64,000 nucleotides of DNA from Oncomelania hupensis (GCA_036898135.1 CM072525.1:26122559-26186558), one strand, 5' to 3'; counted from the first letter of the stretch, positions 45,971-57,290 are shown. Notes: generated from the sequence alone by a model not told the origin. Numbers and translations are program-made.

Positions 45971-46185
45971 CAGTAATCTCCCTTGAAACTTTATTATAAG
46001 CGGCAGCAAAACTCGCCAGGGGCCTTAGAAAACACTTTATTATAAGCGGACTTTACTATATTTTTTTTATTATATCCGATTTTTTAAAACAGAGACAAAG
46101 AAGAGTTTTGGTCGGGACCAAGACTGGACTTTACTAAAACCGAATATTTACTTTATCCGGCCTTTATTATATCCGGAGTTCACTG
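45971..46185. mobile_element. 215-bp TA-flanked MITE (Tc1/pogo-like ends)
   Basis: Ends CAGTAATCTCCCTTG and GGAGTTCACTG, flanked by TA at 45969-45970 and 46186-46187. Tandem-like TTTATTATAAGCGG and TTTATTATATCCGG phrases fill the interior. Directly abuts the retroposon head at 46186. Confidence 0.75.
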
Positions 46186-46229
46186 TATACTGAAACCCCC
46201 GGCACCCCAACGGGTGAATGCCAGGAAAT

Positions 46230-47155
46230 AGAGAACAGTCTGAACAAGAACAACAGCAAGAAGGCCAACCAGACTGTGAAGCGGCTGATAAGTGTTAAAC
46301 AGCCCAAGGTCTCCACGATCCAAAGCAAATCTGGCATATGCCTTACAGAAGAACAAAAAGTCTTGGACAGATGGACAGAGTACTGCTCTGACCTTTACAA
46401 CCACACACCAAACGGATACCCATCAGTTCTAGCATGTCCAGAGAATAGAGAAGAAGAGGAAATCCTCCCAAATCTCCGAGAGGAAGTTAAGGCAGCAGTG
46501 CAATCGCTGAAGAAGGGGAAGTCAGCTGGAGTGGACAACATACCAGCGGAACTGCTTCAAGCAGGAGGAGAAGCGATGTTTGACGCACTCACCATTATCT
46601 GTAACAAGATCTGGCAGAGTGGGGAGTGGTCTACACCATGGACTCAATCGCTTGTCATCACTCTTCCCAAAAAAGGTAACCTTCAGGAATGTGAAAATTA
46701 CCGCACCATCAGCCTCATCAGCCATCCCAGCAAGGTCCTCCTGAAAATAATACTCAACAGGTTGAAACCCCAAGCTGAACAAAATCATAGCTGAAGAACA
46801 AGCAGGATTCAGGGCAGGGCGAAGTACCACTGAACAGATTTTCAACATCAGAAAAATCTGCAATAAATATCTACAGCACCAACAACATCTATATCATGTG
46901 TTCGTAGAATTCAAAAAGGAGTTTGACCGAGAGTGGCATGCAGCTCTGTGGGCAACCATGAGAGTGTACAACATCAGCCCTAAAATTGTTGAAGTCATCA
47001 AAAGCCTGTATGACAAGGCTACCAGTGCAGTCCTCCGCAACTGCGCCATCGGAAACTGGTTCAGAACAACAATCGGTGTGCGTCAGGGATGCCTACTCTC
47101 TCCAACACTCTTCAACATCTTCCTAGAGCGCATAATGTCAGATGCCCTTGCAGAT
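46230..47155 (+). pseudogene. RTE RT, N-terminal half
   Basis: VLDRWTEYCSDLYNHTPNG, LKKGKSAGVDNIPAELLQ, KKGNLQECENYRTISLIS, then after a shift near 46785 a FVEFKKEFDREWH block. That block corresponds to motif A but has Glu in place of the conserved Asp and Glu for Lys, so catalysis is lost. RQGCLLSPTLFN (motif B) follows. It stops at the second retroposon insertion. Confidence 0.88.
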
Positions 47156-47716
47156 TACATTACAGTATTATTGCTTTAGGTCCAGCGGACTCTTTCGAGC
47201 CAAATCAGGACCGCACAACCCCCGATCCGCATAAAAGATCTGCTGAAACAACCCTAGTGGTAAAACTGAAAGCTCTCCACCAGCCAGTCACTTTACAATA
47301 AAGACATCCCACGAAGGGGACGCTGAGGCTGTAATCTAATTTATCGAACCCCCGTTTACAAAATCAAAATAGAATACAAACATCATTATAAATTATCAAC
47401 AAAACACGTACATATAAAATGCCTACATTGCTAAATAATAACATCATACGAAGCCCTACTGACCACCTGGCAGAAAGCGTCCAATATTCCCAAGCTGATT
47501 CAACAGACCTCATATACAAATAAGGAGTCTTTTCCCGGAAGAAAAAAGGTAGGGGACTGGTCTAGCGAAGAAGAAGATAGTATAGCAGATTGATATAAAA
47601 GAGCAGGAATGAGAAAGAGCAAATGAGAAAGACAGCGACAGTGGGAATTTAAAACACTAAATTTCCAGAAAGTGGGGATACTATTTATACTGAAACCCCC
47701 GGCACCTCAACGGGGG
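47156..47716 (-). repeat. Complete ~570-bp retroposon, TSD TGCCCTTGCAGAT
   Basis: 561 bp on the minus strand between perfect 13-bp repeats at 47143-47155 and 47717-47729. Read on its own strand it starts CCCCCGTTGAGGTGCCGGGG, has a TATAAATAGTATCCCC box, a GCTAGACCAGTCCCC block, GGGGTTCGATAAATTAG and a TGTAA-type tail. No open frame of note and no pol III A box. Confidence 0.93.
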
Positions 47717-48608
47717 TGCCCTTGCAGATCACGAAGGCACGGTCAGCACAGTGGGAAGAGCAATCTGAAACCTTCGTTTTGCGGATGACATTGATGGATT
47801 GGCTGGAGAGGAACAAGAACTTGAACAGCTGGTGCAGGGGCTTGACACCACCTCCAGAACCTATGGAATGGAAATAAGTGCAGAGAAGACCGAAATGATG
47901 ACCAACACCACCAATGGAATCAACACGGACATCAAAGTCCAAAGCTAATCCCTCTACACAGTGCATAGCTTCAAATATTTAGGAGCCATTGTATCAGACA
48001 ATGGGTCCCGACAGGAAGTCCTCTCGAGGTTTGCACAAACAACTGCTGCCCTGGCGAGGCTGAAGCCAATTTGGAAAGACAGGACCATCAGTCTAAATTC
48101 CAAGATTAGACTGCTGCGCTCCCTTGTCATCTCCATCTACCTATACGCTTGCGAAACATGGACCCTCACAGCAGATCTGCAACGAAGAATACAAAGCATG
48201 GAGATGAGGTGCTACAGAAGATTGACTTTTGGGCATTTCCTATGCCCAGCACATCACCAACGACGAAGTTCGACAGACCATCACACAAGCCATTGGACAA
48301 CACGATGACCTGCTCACAGTGGTGAAGAAACGGAAACTCCGATGGTATGGCCACGTCACCAGATCATCAGGTCTTGCAAAGACCATTCTGCAAGGCACAG
48401 TGCAATGAGGTAGAAGAGGGAGACCGAAAAAGAGGTGGGAGGACAACATTCGAGAATGGACTGGTTTGACACTGAGCGAAACCATCAGGGTTGCCGAGGA
48501 CAGGGAGAGATGGGGTACGCTGGTTAAACGATCATCTGTGGTGCCCCTACGACCTTCGAGTTACGGGATAGGATAGGATAGGATAGGATAGGATAGGATA
48601 GGATAGTT
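47717..48608 (+). pseudogene. RTE RT, C-terminal half and tail
   Basis: Contains the downstream part of motif C (FADDIDGLAGEEQ region near 47778-47815), SFKYLGAIVSDNGSRQEV, RRIQSMEMRCYRR, VVKKRKLRWYGHVTRSSG and RGRPKKRWEDNIREWTG. The poly-pentamer GGATA tail is at 48567-48606. One-base shifts near 48220 and 48408 break it. Confidence 0.85.
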
Positions 48609-50644
48609 TCTATGTTGTTGCTTTTTTTGTTTGTTTTTTTTTCGTTTGTTCCTCTAAAATGTTGCATTATGACTGCGTATACTTTTTGAAAGGCATCCTC
48701 TCCCTCTAACTTTGGTGAGTTGGACAGTTTTAGTGCAGCACATATAAAGGTGAGAATTGACCAATAGCAATACACTGAAATAATTGCAATATTTTACGCT
48801 TGAATGGGATTCTTGCAAGATTGTTTGCGAATGAAGTTTTGTGCGCATATAAGTATGGATGAAAAAGAAAGTGAACAGGTAACCTTCAGCTGTAAGATTG
48901 GTGACATGAGTGCAAAAGTGCTTTGAATGGAAATAAAACAAAATTTGCGGTATTACGGAACGGCACATACTTGACACGGGTTGAATCGGAAGTGCGCGGT
49001 ATGAGGCTATTGCAGTTTGTGGATATTTTGTTTATATATTTATCTCAGAAACAGTTAAACGTTCGGTAAGGAAATGTCGGCTATAACGATTTCGCGGGTT
49101 TTGAGCGCACAGCAGGCCGATCCGCAGCGCCCAGCACCTGCCCAGATCAGCGTCCATACCGGACAAACTTTACAGTAGAGGCGAAGAAGGACTTCCGACT
49201 AAGCAATTTATTTATATATATATGTAACCAAGTACACTCATTAATTCTGACAGATAGGACGCTCAAGCAATGTTAAGTTGTGACACAGATTTACGTGTAG
49301 ACTACATGACAGTTGTAGAATATATACATGTATAATTATTTTGCTCTCAAAGGTGGACACATTATATAAACGCATATTATGAATTTTAATTTGCCCTAAA
49401 GTCAACATTACAATTAAAACTGACACCGGCGCGACATATTGTAAGATTAACTTGTTTTAAGTTTCGTTTAATGTAGTCTTCTTTCTATTTTTTCTGATTC
49501 CTTTATTCCGTCTACAAACAACACACCCCCGTCCCTCTCTATATCTTTCTCGTATTGCGTCTGTTACTACGAATTCTTCGCCCTCCATCACCCGCCTCCC
49601 TCTCCCCCCGCCTCCCCCCAAATTCTTTCTCCAAATTCCATTTAAGATTTTGTTTTTTATACCGTTTCACTGTTGTACTTTTCTGGATTTACAAGACAAA
49701 ATATGTATATTTTAAAAAAATAATAAAAATAAAATTGTAAAAAGAAACCAGAAAACTGCATTTGTTCCCGACATAGAAAAACACATTTTGATATGTGAAG
49801 AACAAGAATGTTATTTAAGTGATGCAAGTCAGAATAAAACAAAATATGGCAAATCTTGGAGCAAATTTAATGCTCGTCTTCTTCTGACAGAGATTTGCTT
49901 TTTTTTTTTTTTTGTATTACTCATTATTGCTTGTTTGTTTTTGTTTGCTAAAACTTTTCTTTTAAAGTGTACTCATGTATTTCATTTGCTATTTGTTACA
50001 TTTGCGCCATTCAACACAATTTCAGAGAAAAACACGGCGAGGAGAAAACGACCAGCTGGGAGGACCTGACCAATTATACAGAAACAAACGTTGAAACAGC
50101 CGACGACACATACTTTTTACGGAACCTAAAGAAAGCAGCAGAAATGCCATAAAGAATCATGACCAACATTACACAAATATGTACACACGTGCATGAGCTT
50201 AAACACAAATGTTCTCTCTCTCTCTCTCTCTCTCTCTCACTTGCACACACACACTCACAACACACACACACCTCCTCCCCACCCCTAAACAAACTTCTTC
50301 CACACCCTGCTAGTTATATTTATAACATCTTAATTTCAAATCCTCCACTTAATCTTCTGTAGCCTCATTTGACTGACACATGGTGTCAGGTAAAGTCATA
50401 TGAAAGAGATATTTATCACAATTTTGACAGAAAGTGCTGACCTACTTGAATAGCTGTGACAATTTTGGAGCACCAACGTATTTTTGTAAACTGACTTACT
50501 CCGAACAGTTGGACGCTACTATATTGCTTCCCTCTTTTTTCCCTTATTATTATTACATACTGAATTGTTCTAATACTGTTCTGAAAATACATGTACCAGC
50601 GAAAGAGAACACGACATTATAACAGCAGCTAAAATTGAGTTATG

Positions 50645-50713
<69 letters not shown>

Positions 50714-51284
50714 CTTTGTATTTTGGTCGTTCTGCTGTCGCGAAGTTTTTTCCACCGTTGTGGCGACTCTTTCATTTTTGATGTTTTAAGTACAGAAAAC
50801 TACAGTCTTATTTATTTTCCTAGCATTGTACATATAACTATGAATATGAAAAATTTATTAGAATAAGAAGTGTACAGGACTGTGATTTACTTGGACTTTT
50901 GTCTAAAGTTTTAAATCTTGCCTCTCAAAATGAATTAAAAAAAAGATTATACGTTAGTTATTTTTTGCTTGTTTTTCCTTTCTTTTGTTTAAAATTCATA
51001 TTTTGCATACAATATGAAACCACTCAACCTGAATGGCTGGAATCCTGGAAATAAACAAACAATTCTCGAATTCTTTTAGTGGATTTGTCTATGTATTTTA
51101 AAAAAAAAATCTGATTATTGTCTATGAAAAAATATTCTGTTTATTGAACATACCTGCCTGTCATGTAAACAAGCATCAACCCCTCATGAGGGACCAACAT
51201 GCCTCCTGGACCCTAAACATCCAGCTTTTGGATTGTCCCACATTTTAACCATGCTTATCTTGACAATGTGATGGAGGAAATTCT
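48609..51284. other. No gene seen; contains one copy of a repeated ~240-bp element
   Basis: AT-rich. The repeat is listed separately at 48988-49226. Microsatellites (CT)n at 50213-50238 and (CA)n at 50643-50712. Confidence 0.4.
48988..49226 (+). repeat. ~240-bp repeat, inverted copy at 54402-54645
   Basis: Shares GGAAGTGCGCGG, ATGAGGCTATTGCAGTTTGT, GAGCGCACAGCAGGCCGATC and GCGAAGAAGGACTTCCG with the other copy, read in reverse. No terminal inverted repeat or tail identified, so the class is unknown. Confidence 0.8.
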
Positions 51285-52953
51285 ATACTATCCCATAACT
51301 CGGAGGTCGTAGGGGCACCACAGATTATCGTTTAACCAGCGTACTCCATCTTTCTCTGTCCTCAGCAACCCCCATGGCCTCGCTCAGTGTCAAACCATCC
51401 CATTCTCGAATGTGGTCCTCCCATCTCTTTTTCGGTCTCCCTCTTCTTCGACCTCCTTGCACCGTGCCTTGCAGGATGGTCTTTGCAAGGCCTGATGATC
51501 TGGTGACGTGTTCATACCGTCGGAGTTTCCGTTTTTTCACCACTGTGAGCAGGTAATCGTGTTGTCCAATGACTTGTGTGATGGTCTGTCGGACTTCATC
51601 GTTGGGGGCATGGATACTACATAAATATAGGTCAGTGGTTGGGGGTGTGCTGGGTATAGGAAATGCCCAGAAATCTTCAGTGGCACCTCATCTCCATGCT
51701 TTGTATTCGTCGTTGTAGATCTGCTGTGAGGGCCCATGTTTTGCAAGCGTAAAGGAAGATGGAGATGACAAGGGAGCACAGCAGCCTTACCTTGGAATGT
51801 AGACTGATGGTCCTGTACGTCTTTCCAAATGGGCTTCAACCTTGTCAGGGCAGCAGTTGTTTGTGCGATCCTGGAGATGACTTCCTGTCGAGACCCATCG
51901 TCTGATACAATGGCTCCTAAATATTTGAAGCTATGCACTGTGTTGAGGGATTGGCCTTGGACTTTGATGTCCGTGTTGATGCCATTGGTGATATTGCAGG
52001 GGCGGATCTTGTTCTTGTGCCACTTGTGCACGTGCACACCCCCCTGGAGGTCCAAAAAAAAGAAAGAAAAAAAAGGAGGGAGAAAAGGAGAAGAAAGAAG
52101 AGAAAAAAAATTACTAATTCTCACTCACCACACAGTTTCATGTACCTCCAAATTAGTGTTGTTTGTTTTTTTTTTTTTTGTTTTTTTTTTTTTTTTTTTT
52201 GGGGGGGGGGGGGGGACCAAACTTGTACATGCATCAGGTCAGTTTTGAATAAAACTGATGTGAGTGGCTATTTCTTGTTTTATTTGCAGTAACTTTGTCT
52301 TTGTATAAGCCTTTATGCAAGATGTTCTGCTATTGTAAATTTTATCATCAGAGTTTGTTTGTGTGTGTGGGGGGGGGGGGGGTGGGAACTAAACTTAAAG
52401 ATGACTTTTAGCACAAAACAATACTATTTTCAGCCCTTAAAATAATGCCCAAAATGCACCAGATTGCACAGATTTTAACCATTATTTTCAAATTTTTCCG
52501 GGGGGGGGGGGGGGGGGGGGCATGCCCACGGACCCCTCTAGTACACTCGCCTGCTTCGCAGGCTACGCCACTTCGCATTAGTGCACTGTGCACACCCCCT
52601 CAACAATGGAAAGATCCGCCCCTGTATTGGTCATCATTTTGGTCTTCTCTGCACTTATTTCCATTCCATAAGCTCTGGAGGTGGTGTCAAGCCTCTGTAC
52701 CAGCTGTTCAAGTTCTTGTTCCTCTCCAGCCAATCCATCAATGTCATCCGCAAAACAAAGATTGGATATTGCTCTACCCCCAATGCTGACTGTGCCTTCG
52801 CGATCTGTAAGGGCATCTAACATGATGCGCTCTAGGAAGATGTTGAAGAGTGTTGGAGAGAGTAGGCATCCTTGACGCACACCGATTGTTGTTCTGAACC
52901 AGTTCCTGATGGCGCTGTTATGGAGGACTGCACTGGTAGCCTTGTCATACAGG

Positions 52954-52957
<4 letters not shown>
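51285..52957 (-). mobile_element. RTE LINE fragment split by a hAT-like MITE
   Basis: The 3' part 51285-51996 (tail TATCCCATAAC side) and the 5' part 52630-52957 on the minus strand, interrupted at 51997-52624. The 5' break lies directly against the (GAT)n array at 52958. Contains RQGCLLSPTLFN and CFADDIDGLAGEE blocks in the 5' piece and KKRKLRRYEHVTRSSG with RGRPKKRWEDHIRE in the 3' piece. Endonuclease missing. Confidence 0.85.
51997..52624. mobile_element. 628-bp hAT-like MITE, TSD TATTG
   Basis: Perfect 12-bp ends CAGGGGCGGATC and GATCCGCCCCTG. The RTE sequence GTTGATGCC... is interrupted with TATTG duplicated (51992-51996, 52625-52629). Interior has poly-T/poly-G runs and a subterminal segment with GCATGCCC and GCGAAG similar to that near 38555-38610 in the inner hAT. 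Confidence 0.9.
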
Positions 52958-53040
<83 letters not shown>

Positions 53041-53043
53041 GTT
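52958..53043. repeat. (GAT)n microsatellite
   Basis: About 27 GAT units fused to the 5' end of the RTE fragment, then (TTG)n and a CTTCTT stretch to 53095. Reading frames through it are repeat translations. Confidence 0.95.
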
Positions 53044-53095
53044 GTTGTTGTTGTTATTTTCCTCCTTCTTTTTCTTCTTCTTTTTCTTCTCCGTT

Positions 53096-54401
53096 TGAAA
53101 TGCTCGTAGGCTAGATGCTGGATTTGCAAGGGACATGAGATATATAAAATTAGGGGAGAGTACATTCACCAAAACTCTGGATTAAAACAAATTCAAAAAC
53201 ACGAGTTATCTCCAGTGAAATAGGAGCAAATACTCCATTATTTTTCGTTCACTATTCAATTAAAGCTTTCAGGAATTATCTCCCCCGAAAGCGTGTTTAC
53301 AAAGAGTGAGTGTTTTATTATTGTTCATTGGTTTTTTAAGTATTCCCAAATAGCCAATCAAATTGCTCGTTTTATTTCCACATCTCCGACTGCATGAAAC
53401 CGGAGTTGTGTGCCACTGCCAGTTGTCTTTTATTTTTTGGGTCGTTATTCTTCTATTTTGGGCGTTCTTTTTGTTTTTTGTTGTTGTTTTTGAAACACAG
53501 GCGAGTTTTCATTCTTTCCCATTGTTATTTTATTGGGCTTATTGCTTCTCTATTATGTTATATGTCACGTAATTAATACAGAATCTTCACTAGCCCACAG
53601 AGCACTTACTCGTAGGTTTCAATACTTTATTCATAATAAGTAGAGCTATTGAAATTCATTCACCAAGATGACAGAAAATGTTTTCGACCCTGTGGATGAA
53701 GGTGGTAGTTTACAGCACGAAGAAGTAATAAATATAATAGCTTCCTGAATGCACCATCTCTGTGACTATGAGGCTATAGTATAAGCCTATAGTTTGTAGT
53801 CACTAGTGTGAGATAAAACTTTGACCGTTAACAGATTACAAGACTCCCGTCGTCTTGAGAAGTGGAAGATTACCTGGGAGAATATGATGTTTCACTTGTC
53901 GAGCATCGGGAACATTTTGTCCATTCCTTTGAAACACAGTCCACTAAAAATAAACTTAGGACTCTTGCACCTAATTTACTCAGAAGTTTTAAAAACAATT
54001 TTTTTTTGGGGGGTGAATTTGCTCATAACTTCCTCCAGCTTTGTTGATGTTTCTGTGTCACTTTTGCTGGCAGGTTGGGACTTTAGAAGATGAAGATCAT
54101 CAAGACCATGGGGAGCTTGAACTTGAAGCCTCCCTTGCCACAGCTCATCCACTCCATGACATGGGTGGCAGCAAACAATGACATCTACCGATGACTTCTC
54201 GTCAAATTGCACGAGAAACACATTGTGTGTTAAACTGCACAATTGAAGGTAGACGAGTCTTGCCAAACAAACAGTGGTTCTAGCGGAGCGACAGTATCAA
54301 CGCTGCTCACCTCGGCCCCTCAAGCAGGAGTAGGTAACCTCCTCTTTCCGCCTCTTATCTCATAGAGGGAAACAGATGTAGAACATACAAACTAAACCCA
54401 T
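53096..54401. other. No recognisable gene
   Basis: Frames up to 96 codons near 53821-54266 do not contain a motif I recognise and are broken by a T9G6 run near 54000. AT-rich. Confidence 0.35.
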
Positions 54402-54645
54402 CCTGCAATGCATCTATATATATAAATTGCTTAGCCGGAAGTCCTTCTTCGCCTCTACTATAAAGTTTGTCCCCTATGGACGCTGATCTGGGCAGTTGCT
54501 GAGCGCTGCTGATCGGCCTGCTGTGTGCTCAAAACCAGCCAAATCGTTATAGCCGACATTTCCTTACCGAACGTTTAACCGTTTCTGAGATAAATAAATA
54601 AACAAAATGTCCACAAACTGTAATAGCCTCATTCCGCGCGCTTCC
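54402..54645 (-). repeat. Second copy of the ~240-bp repeat
   Basis: Reverse of 48988-49226: CGGAAGTCCTTCTTCGCCTC, ATCGGCCTGCTGTGTGCTC, CACAAACTGTAATAGCCTCA and CGCGCGCTTCC. The two copies differ by scattered substitutions. Confidence 0.8.
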
Positions 54646-54709
54646 ATTAAAAATCAAATTGAGGTTTCAGCATGTTTTCCCATATAGACCAAAAAATTGA
54701 TGTTCTTTC

Positions 54710-54800
54710 TAAGAAGGCTTGATAGCGTAGTTAGTAAAACCATACACCTTGCAGGGCGACCCAAGTTCAAATCTCACTCGCCCCCTTTTTTTTTTTTTTT
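54710..54800 (+). repeat. Decayed tRNA-like sequence ending in T18
   Basis: AGGCTTGATAGCGTAGTTAG resembles a pol III A box and CAAGTTCAAATCT a B box, about 40 bp apart. A long T-run (54786-54802) follows, as a pol III terminator would. The stems do not pair convincingly, so this is a pseudogene or SINE head. Confidence 0.4.
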
Positions 54801-54859
54801 TTAGTACACTAAAATATGGATATTTTTCTTTTTAATTTGGGCTTTTTACCTTTAATTTA

Positions 54860-54983
54860 TTATTATTAATATTATTTATAAATAATAATAATAAATTATT
54901 ATTATTATTATTATCTTATATCAAATTTTCTTTTAAAACCTTGGTCTTTTTTATGATTTCTATTTGTATTATTCTATATTCAA

Positions 54984-55047
<64 letters not shown>

Positions 55048-55161
55048 AATAATAATAATTATTATTATAATAACAATTATAATATCTATATCAAATTTTC
55101 TTTTAAAACCTTGGTGTTTTTTATGATTTCTATTTGTATTATTTTATATTCAATATTATTA

Positions 55162-55204
<43 letters not shown>

Positions 55205-55215
55205 TACTACTACTA
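54860..55215. repeat. Duplicated ~170-bp unit with (ATT)n arrays
   Basis: ATATCAAATTTTCTTTTAAA and CCTTGGTSTTTTTTATGATT occur at 54919 and 55091, each followed by CAATATTATT and a TTA array (54985-55045, 55155-55203). Confidence 0.9.
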
Positions 55216-55234
55216 GTACTACTACCAATAATCG

Positions 55235-55565
55235 GGATGGGGTGGTACGTGTAGGTAAAAGGGGGGTACGGGTAGGTTTAAAGGGGCATGGGTAGGCATA
55301 ACGGGGATACGGGTATATATAAGGGGGTATGGTGATGGTCGATTCCTTTCATCCATACCTGCGAAACGATCAACGGGGAAGTATCAAGGAGGGTACAGGT
55401 AGGAACCAAGGGGGTATGGAAGGTATCAAGGGGGTATGGGGAGGTATCAAGTGGGTTCGGGGAGGTATCAAGGGGGTATGATGAGGCATCATGGGGGGGG
55501 GGGGACGGGGAGATATCAGGGGGGGGGGTATGGTGAGGTATCAAAGGGGATATGGGGAGGTATCA
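55235..55565. repeat. G-rich minisatellite
   Basis: Degenerate 18-22-bp units of the type GGGGAGGTATCAAGGGGGTATG, with homopolymer G runs (55493-55502, 55520-55527). Confidence 0.9.
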
Positions 55566-56390
55566 TCGTCCAAATGAAACTCGCAGACAAAAGTTCTCTC
55601 TGTCTACATTTTAAACAGCATCATGTGTACCCTGGCTTGCCAGGGTACAAAAACCACTAGTTACATTATAACTAAGCAGACTTATGTTACTATAAGTTGA
55701 GTAAGCAATGAATAACGAATTACTACAAGTGCAATCGTATGTCCAGACCATTCAGATTACCTCCCTTGCACTGCTAGCAGCAAAAAAACGCAAGATTATA
55801 CAAAAGGACTTCAGCATGATTTCTGCCCCATTTGTAAATCAATGAAGTATTAATGAACTAAACAATTTAGTAAACAGCTTGTAGCAACCCCATTCATGTT
55901 TTACTCACATCATGATTAATTGCAGTAACTATCTAAACTCGGTCTGCAAAATGTGAAAAACCAAACCTTTATCTCCATTGCCTTATCTCTTAATTATTAT
56001 TCACACTATCTTCAAGCAAGAGTGGGGCGTCAACAGTGATTAAAACGGTATTGAGGAAAGGGTGGAGTGTAGAAGAGTAGGTACTAAAGATATTGATAAT
56101 TGACATCTTGCCCTGTCAATGATTATAAGATAATGGACACAACCCCATATGTGTATCGCTAGCAAAGGCAAATTTCTGATATTCATCCATTGTATTGTAA
56201 TTTGAATTGTAATGCATTGCATTTCATCATATAGGAATGGTTTGGTATTGCTTTGCTATGATGTAATATGGTATCGCATTGAATGAGTTGTATTACATTG
56301 TAATGTTTATTGTATTATATTGTATACGTACCTCAGTTTTGAATCACATGCATGGCAATGTGTGTCCATGTTTAAAAATAGGTCAGCGTA
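55566..56390. other. No gene seen
   Basis: AT-rich flank without ORFs or clear repeats, apart from a CCCTGGCTTGCCAGGG palindrome (55628-55645). Confidence 0.35.
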
Positions 56391-56394
56391 CAGT

Positions 56395-56733
56395 AGAACC
56401 CCTCCCGTCCTTCCCCACCCCTTCACCCCTGTGGGGTTGCCGGTGGTTTCAATATAAATAGTATCCCCACTTTCTGGGAATTTAGTGCCTAAAATTCCCA
56501 CTGTTGCTGTCTTTCTCCTTTGTTCTTTCTCATTCCTACTCTGTTCTATCAATCTACTATATTATCTTCTTCTTCGCTAGGCTAGTCGTCATCTACCTTT
56601 TTTCTTGAAAACTCTTCTGGGAAAAAACTCCTCATTTGTGTGTAAGGCCTGTTGGATCAGCTTGGGAATATTGGACGCTTTCTGCCAAATGGTCACTGGG
56701 GCTTCCTATGATGTAATTATTTGGCAATGTAAG

Positions 56734-56820
<87 letters not shown>

Positions 56821-57110
56821 ATATATGTTTTGTTGATATTTTATAACGATGTTTATATTCTATTTTGTTTTTGTAAACGGGGGTTCGATAAATTAGAGTA
56901 TCACCTCAGCGTCCCCTGAGTGGGAGGTCTTTATTGTAAAGTGACCGGCTGTTGGAGTGCCTTCAGTTTTACCACTAGGGTTGTTTTGGCAGATCTTTTA
57001 TGCGGATCAGGGGTGAGTACTCTTTTAGCGAAGTTGTGGTCTTGAATTTGTGGTCCTGATTCGGCTCTTTGCAGTCGGCTGGACCCTGTAATCAGTGAAT
57101 AACTAAATGA
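56395..57110 (+). repeat. ~570-bp retroposon copy with internal (TA)n expansion
   Basis: Starts CCCTCCCGTCC, with TATAAATAGTATCCCCACTT, a GCTAGGCTAGTCG block, GGGGGTTCGATAAATTAG and a variant end GCTGGACCCTGTAATCAG. The (TA)n at 56741-56826 lengthens it. The 3' end resembles the 33880 copy (GAATAAC tail), not the TGTAA subtype. Confidence 0.85.
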
Positions 57111-57189
57111 ATAACTAACAAGTACAACGGAATGGCTGTTTATTTAATCCATAATATGCAACAACATTGGGTTATTTGATCAAACATAC

Positions 57190-57290
57190 ATAAGAGAGGT
57201 CATGTGAAGGTCAGTCATCCCAAGGTGAAGGTCATTGAAGGTCAAGGTCATTGAAGGTCAAGGTCATCTCAAAGTCACTGGTTTTTTTTT
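57190..57290. repeat. AAGGTCA-type short tandem repeats
   Basis: GAAGGTCAAGGTCATTGAAG and GTCAAGGTCATCTCAAAGTC. At least five AGGTCA half-sites in 90 bp, several as TCAAGGTCA. A weaker set lies at 57640-57675. Confidence 0.7.

Larger units (their letters stand above)
42968..46216 (-). repeat. Retroposon copy with 13-bp TSD AATGCCAGGAAAT, itself opened by other insertions
   Basis: The 3' half is at 42968-43325 (minus: tail (TGTAA)n, CAGCGGACTCTTCCGAG as read on plus). The 5' head is at 46186-46216 (ACTGAAACCCCCGGCACCCC). AATGCCAGGAAAT flanks it at 42955-42967 and 46217-46229. About 2.86 kb between the two halves is foreign and includes a (TC)n array, a piggyBac-like MITE and a TA-flanked MITE. 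Confidence 0.85.
41625..48608 (+). mobile_element. RTE-type LINE, second long copy, interrupted twice
   Basis: Parts: 41625-42967 (5' end and endonuclease), 46217-47155 (RT N-terminal half), 47717-48608 (RT C-terminal half and GGATA tail). The interruptions at 42968-46216 and 47156-47716 are minus-strand retroposons with 13-bp target duplications. The three parts together give the same domain order as the 27953 copy. Confidence 0.9.

Noticed and set aside
53821..54266. Host exon or retrocopy
   Set aside because: Frames of up to 96 codons on both strands, no recognised motif, broken by a T/G homopolymer; no splice structure supported.
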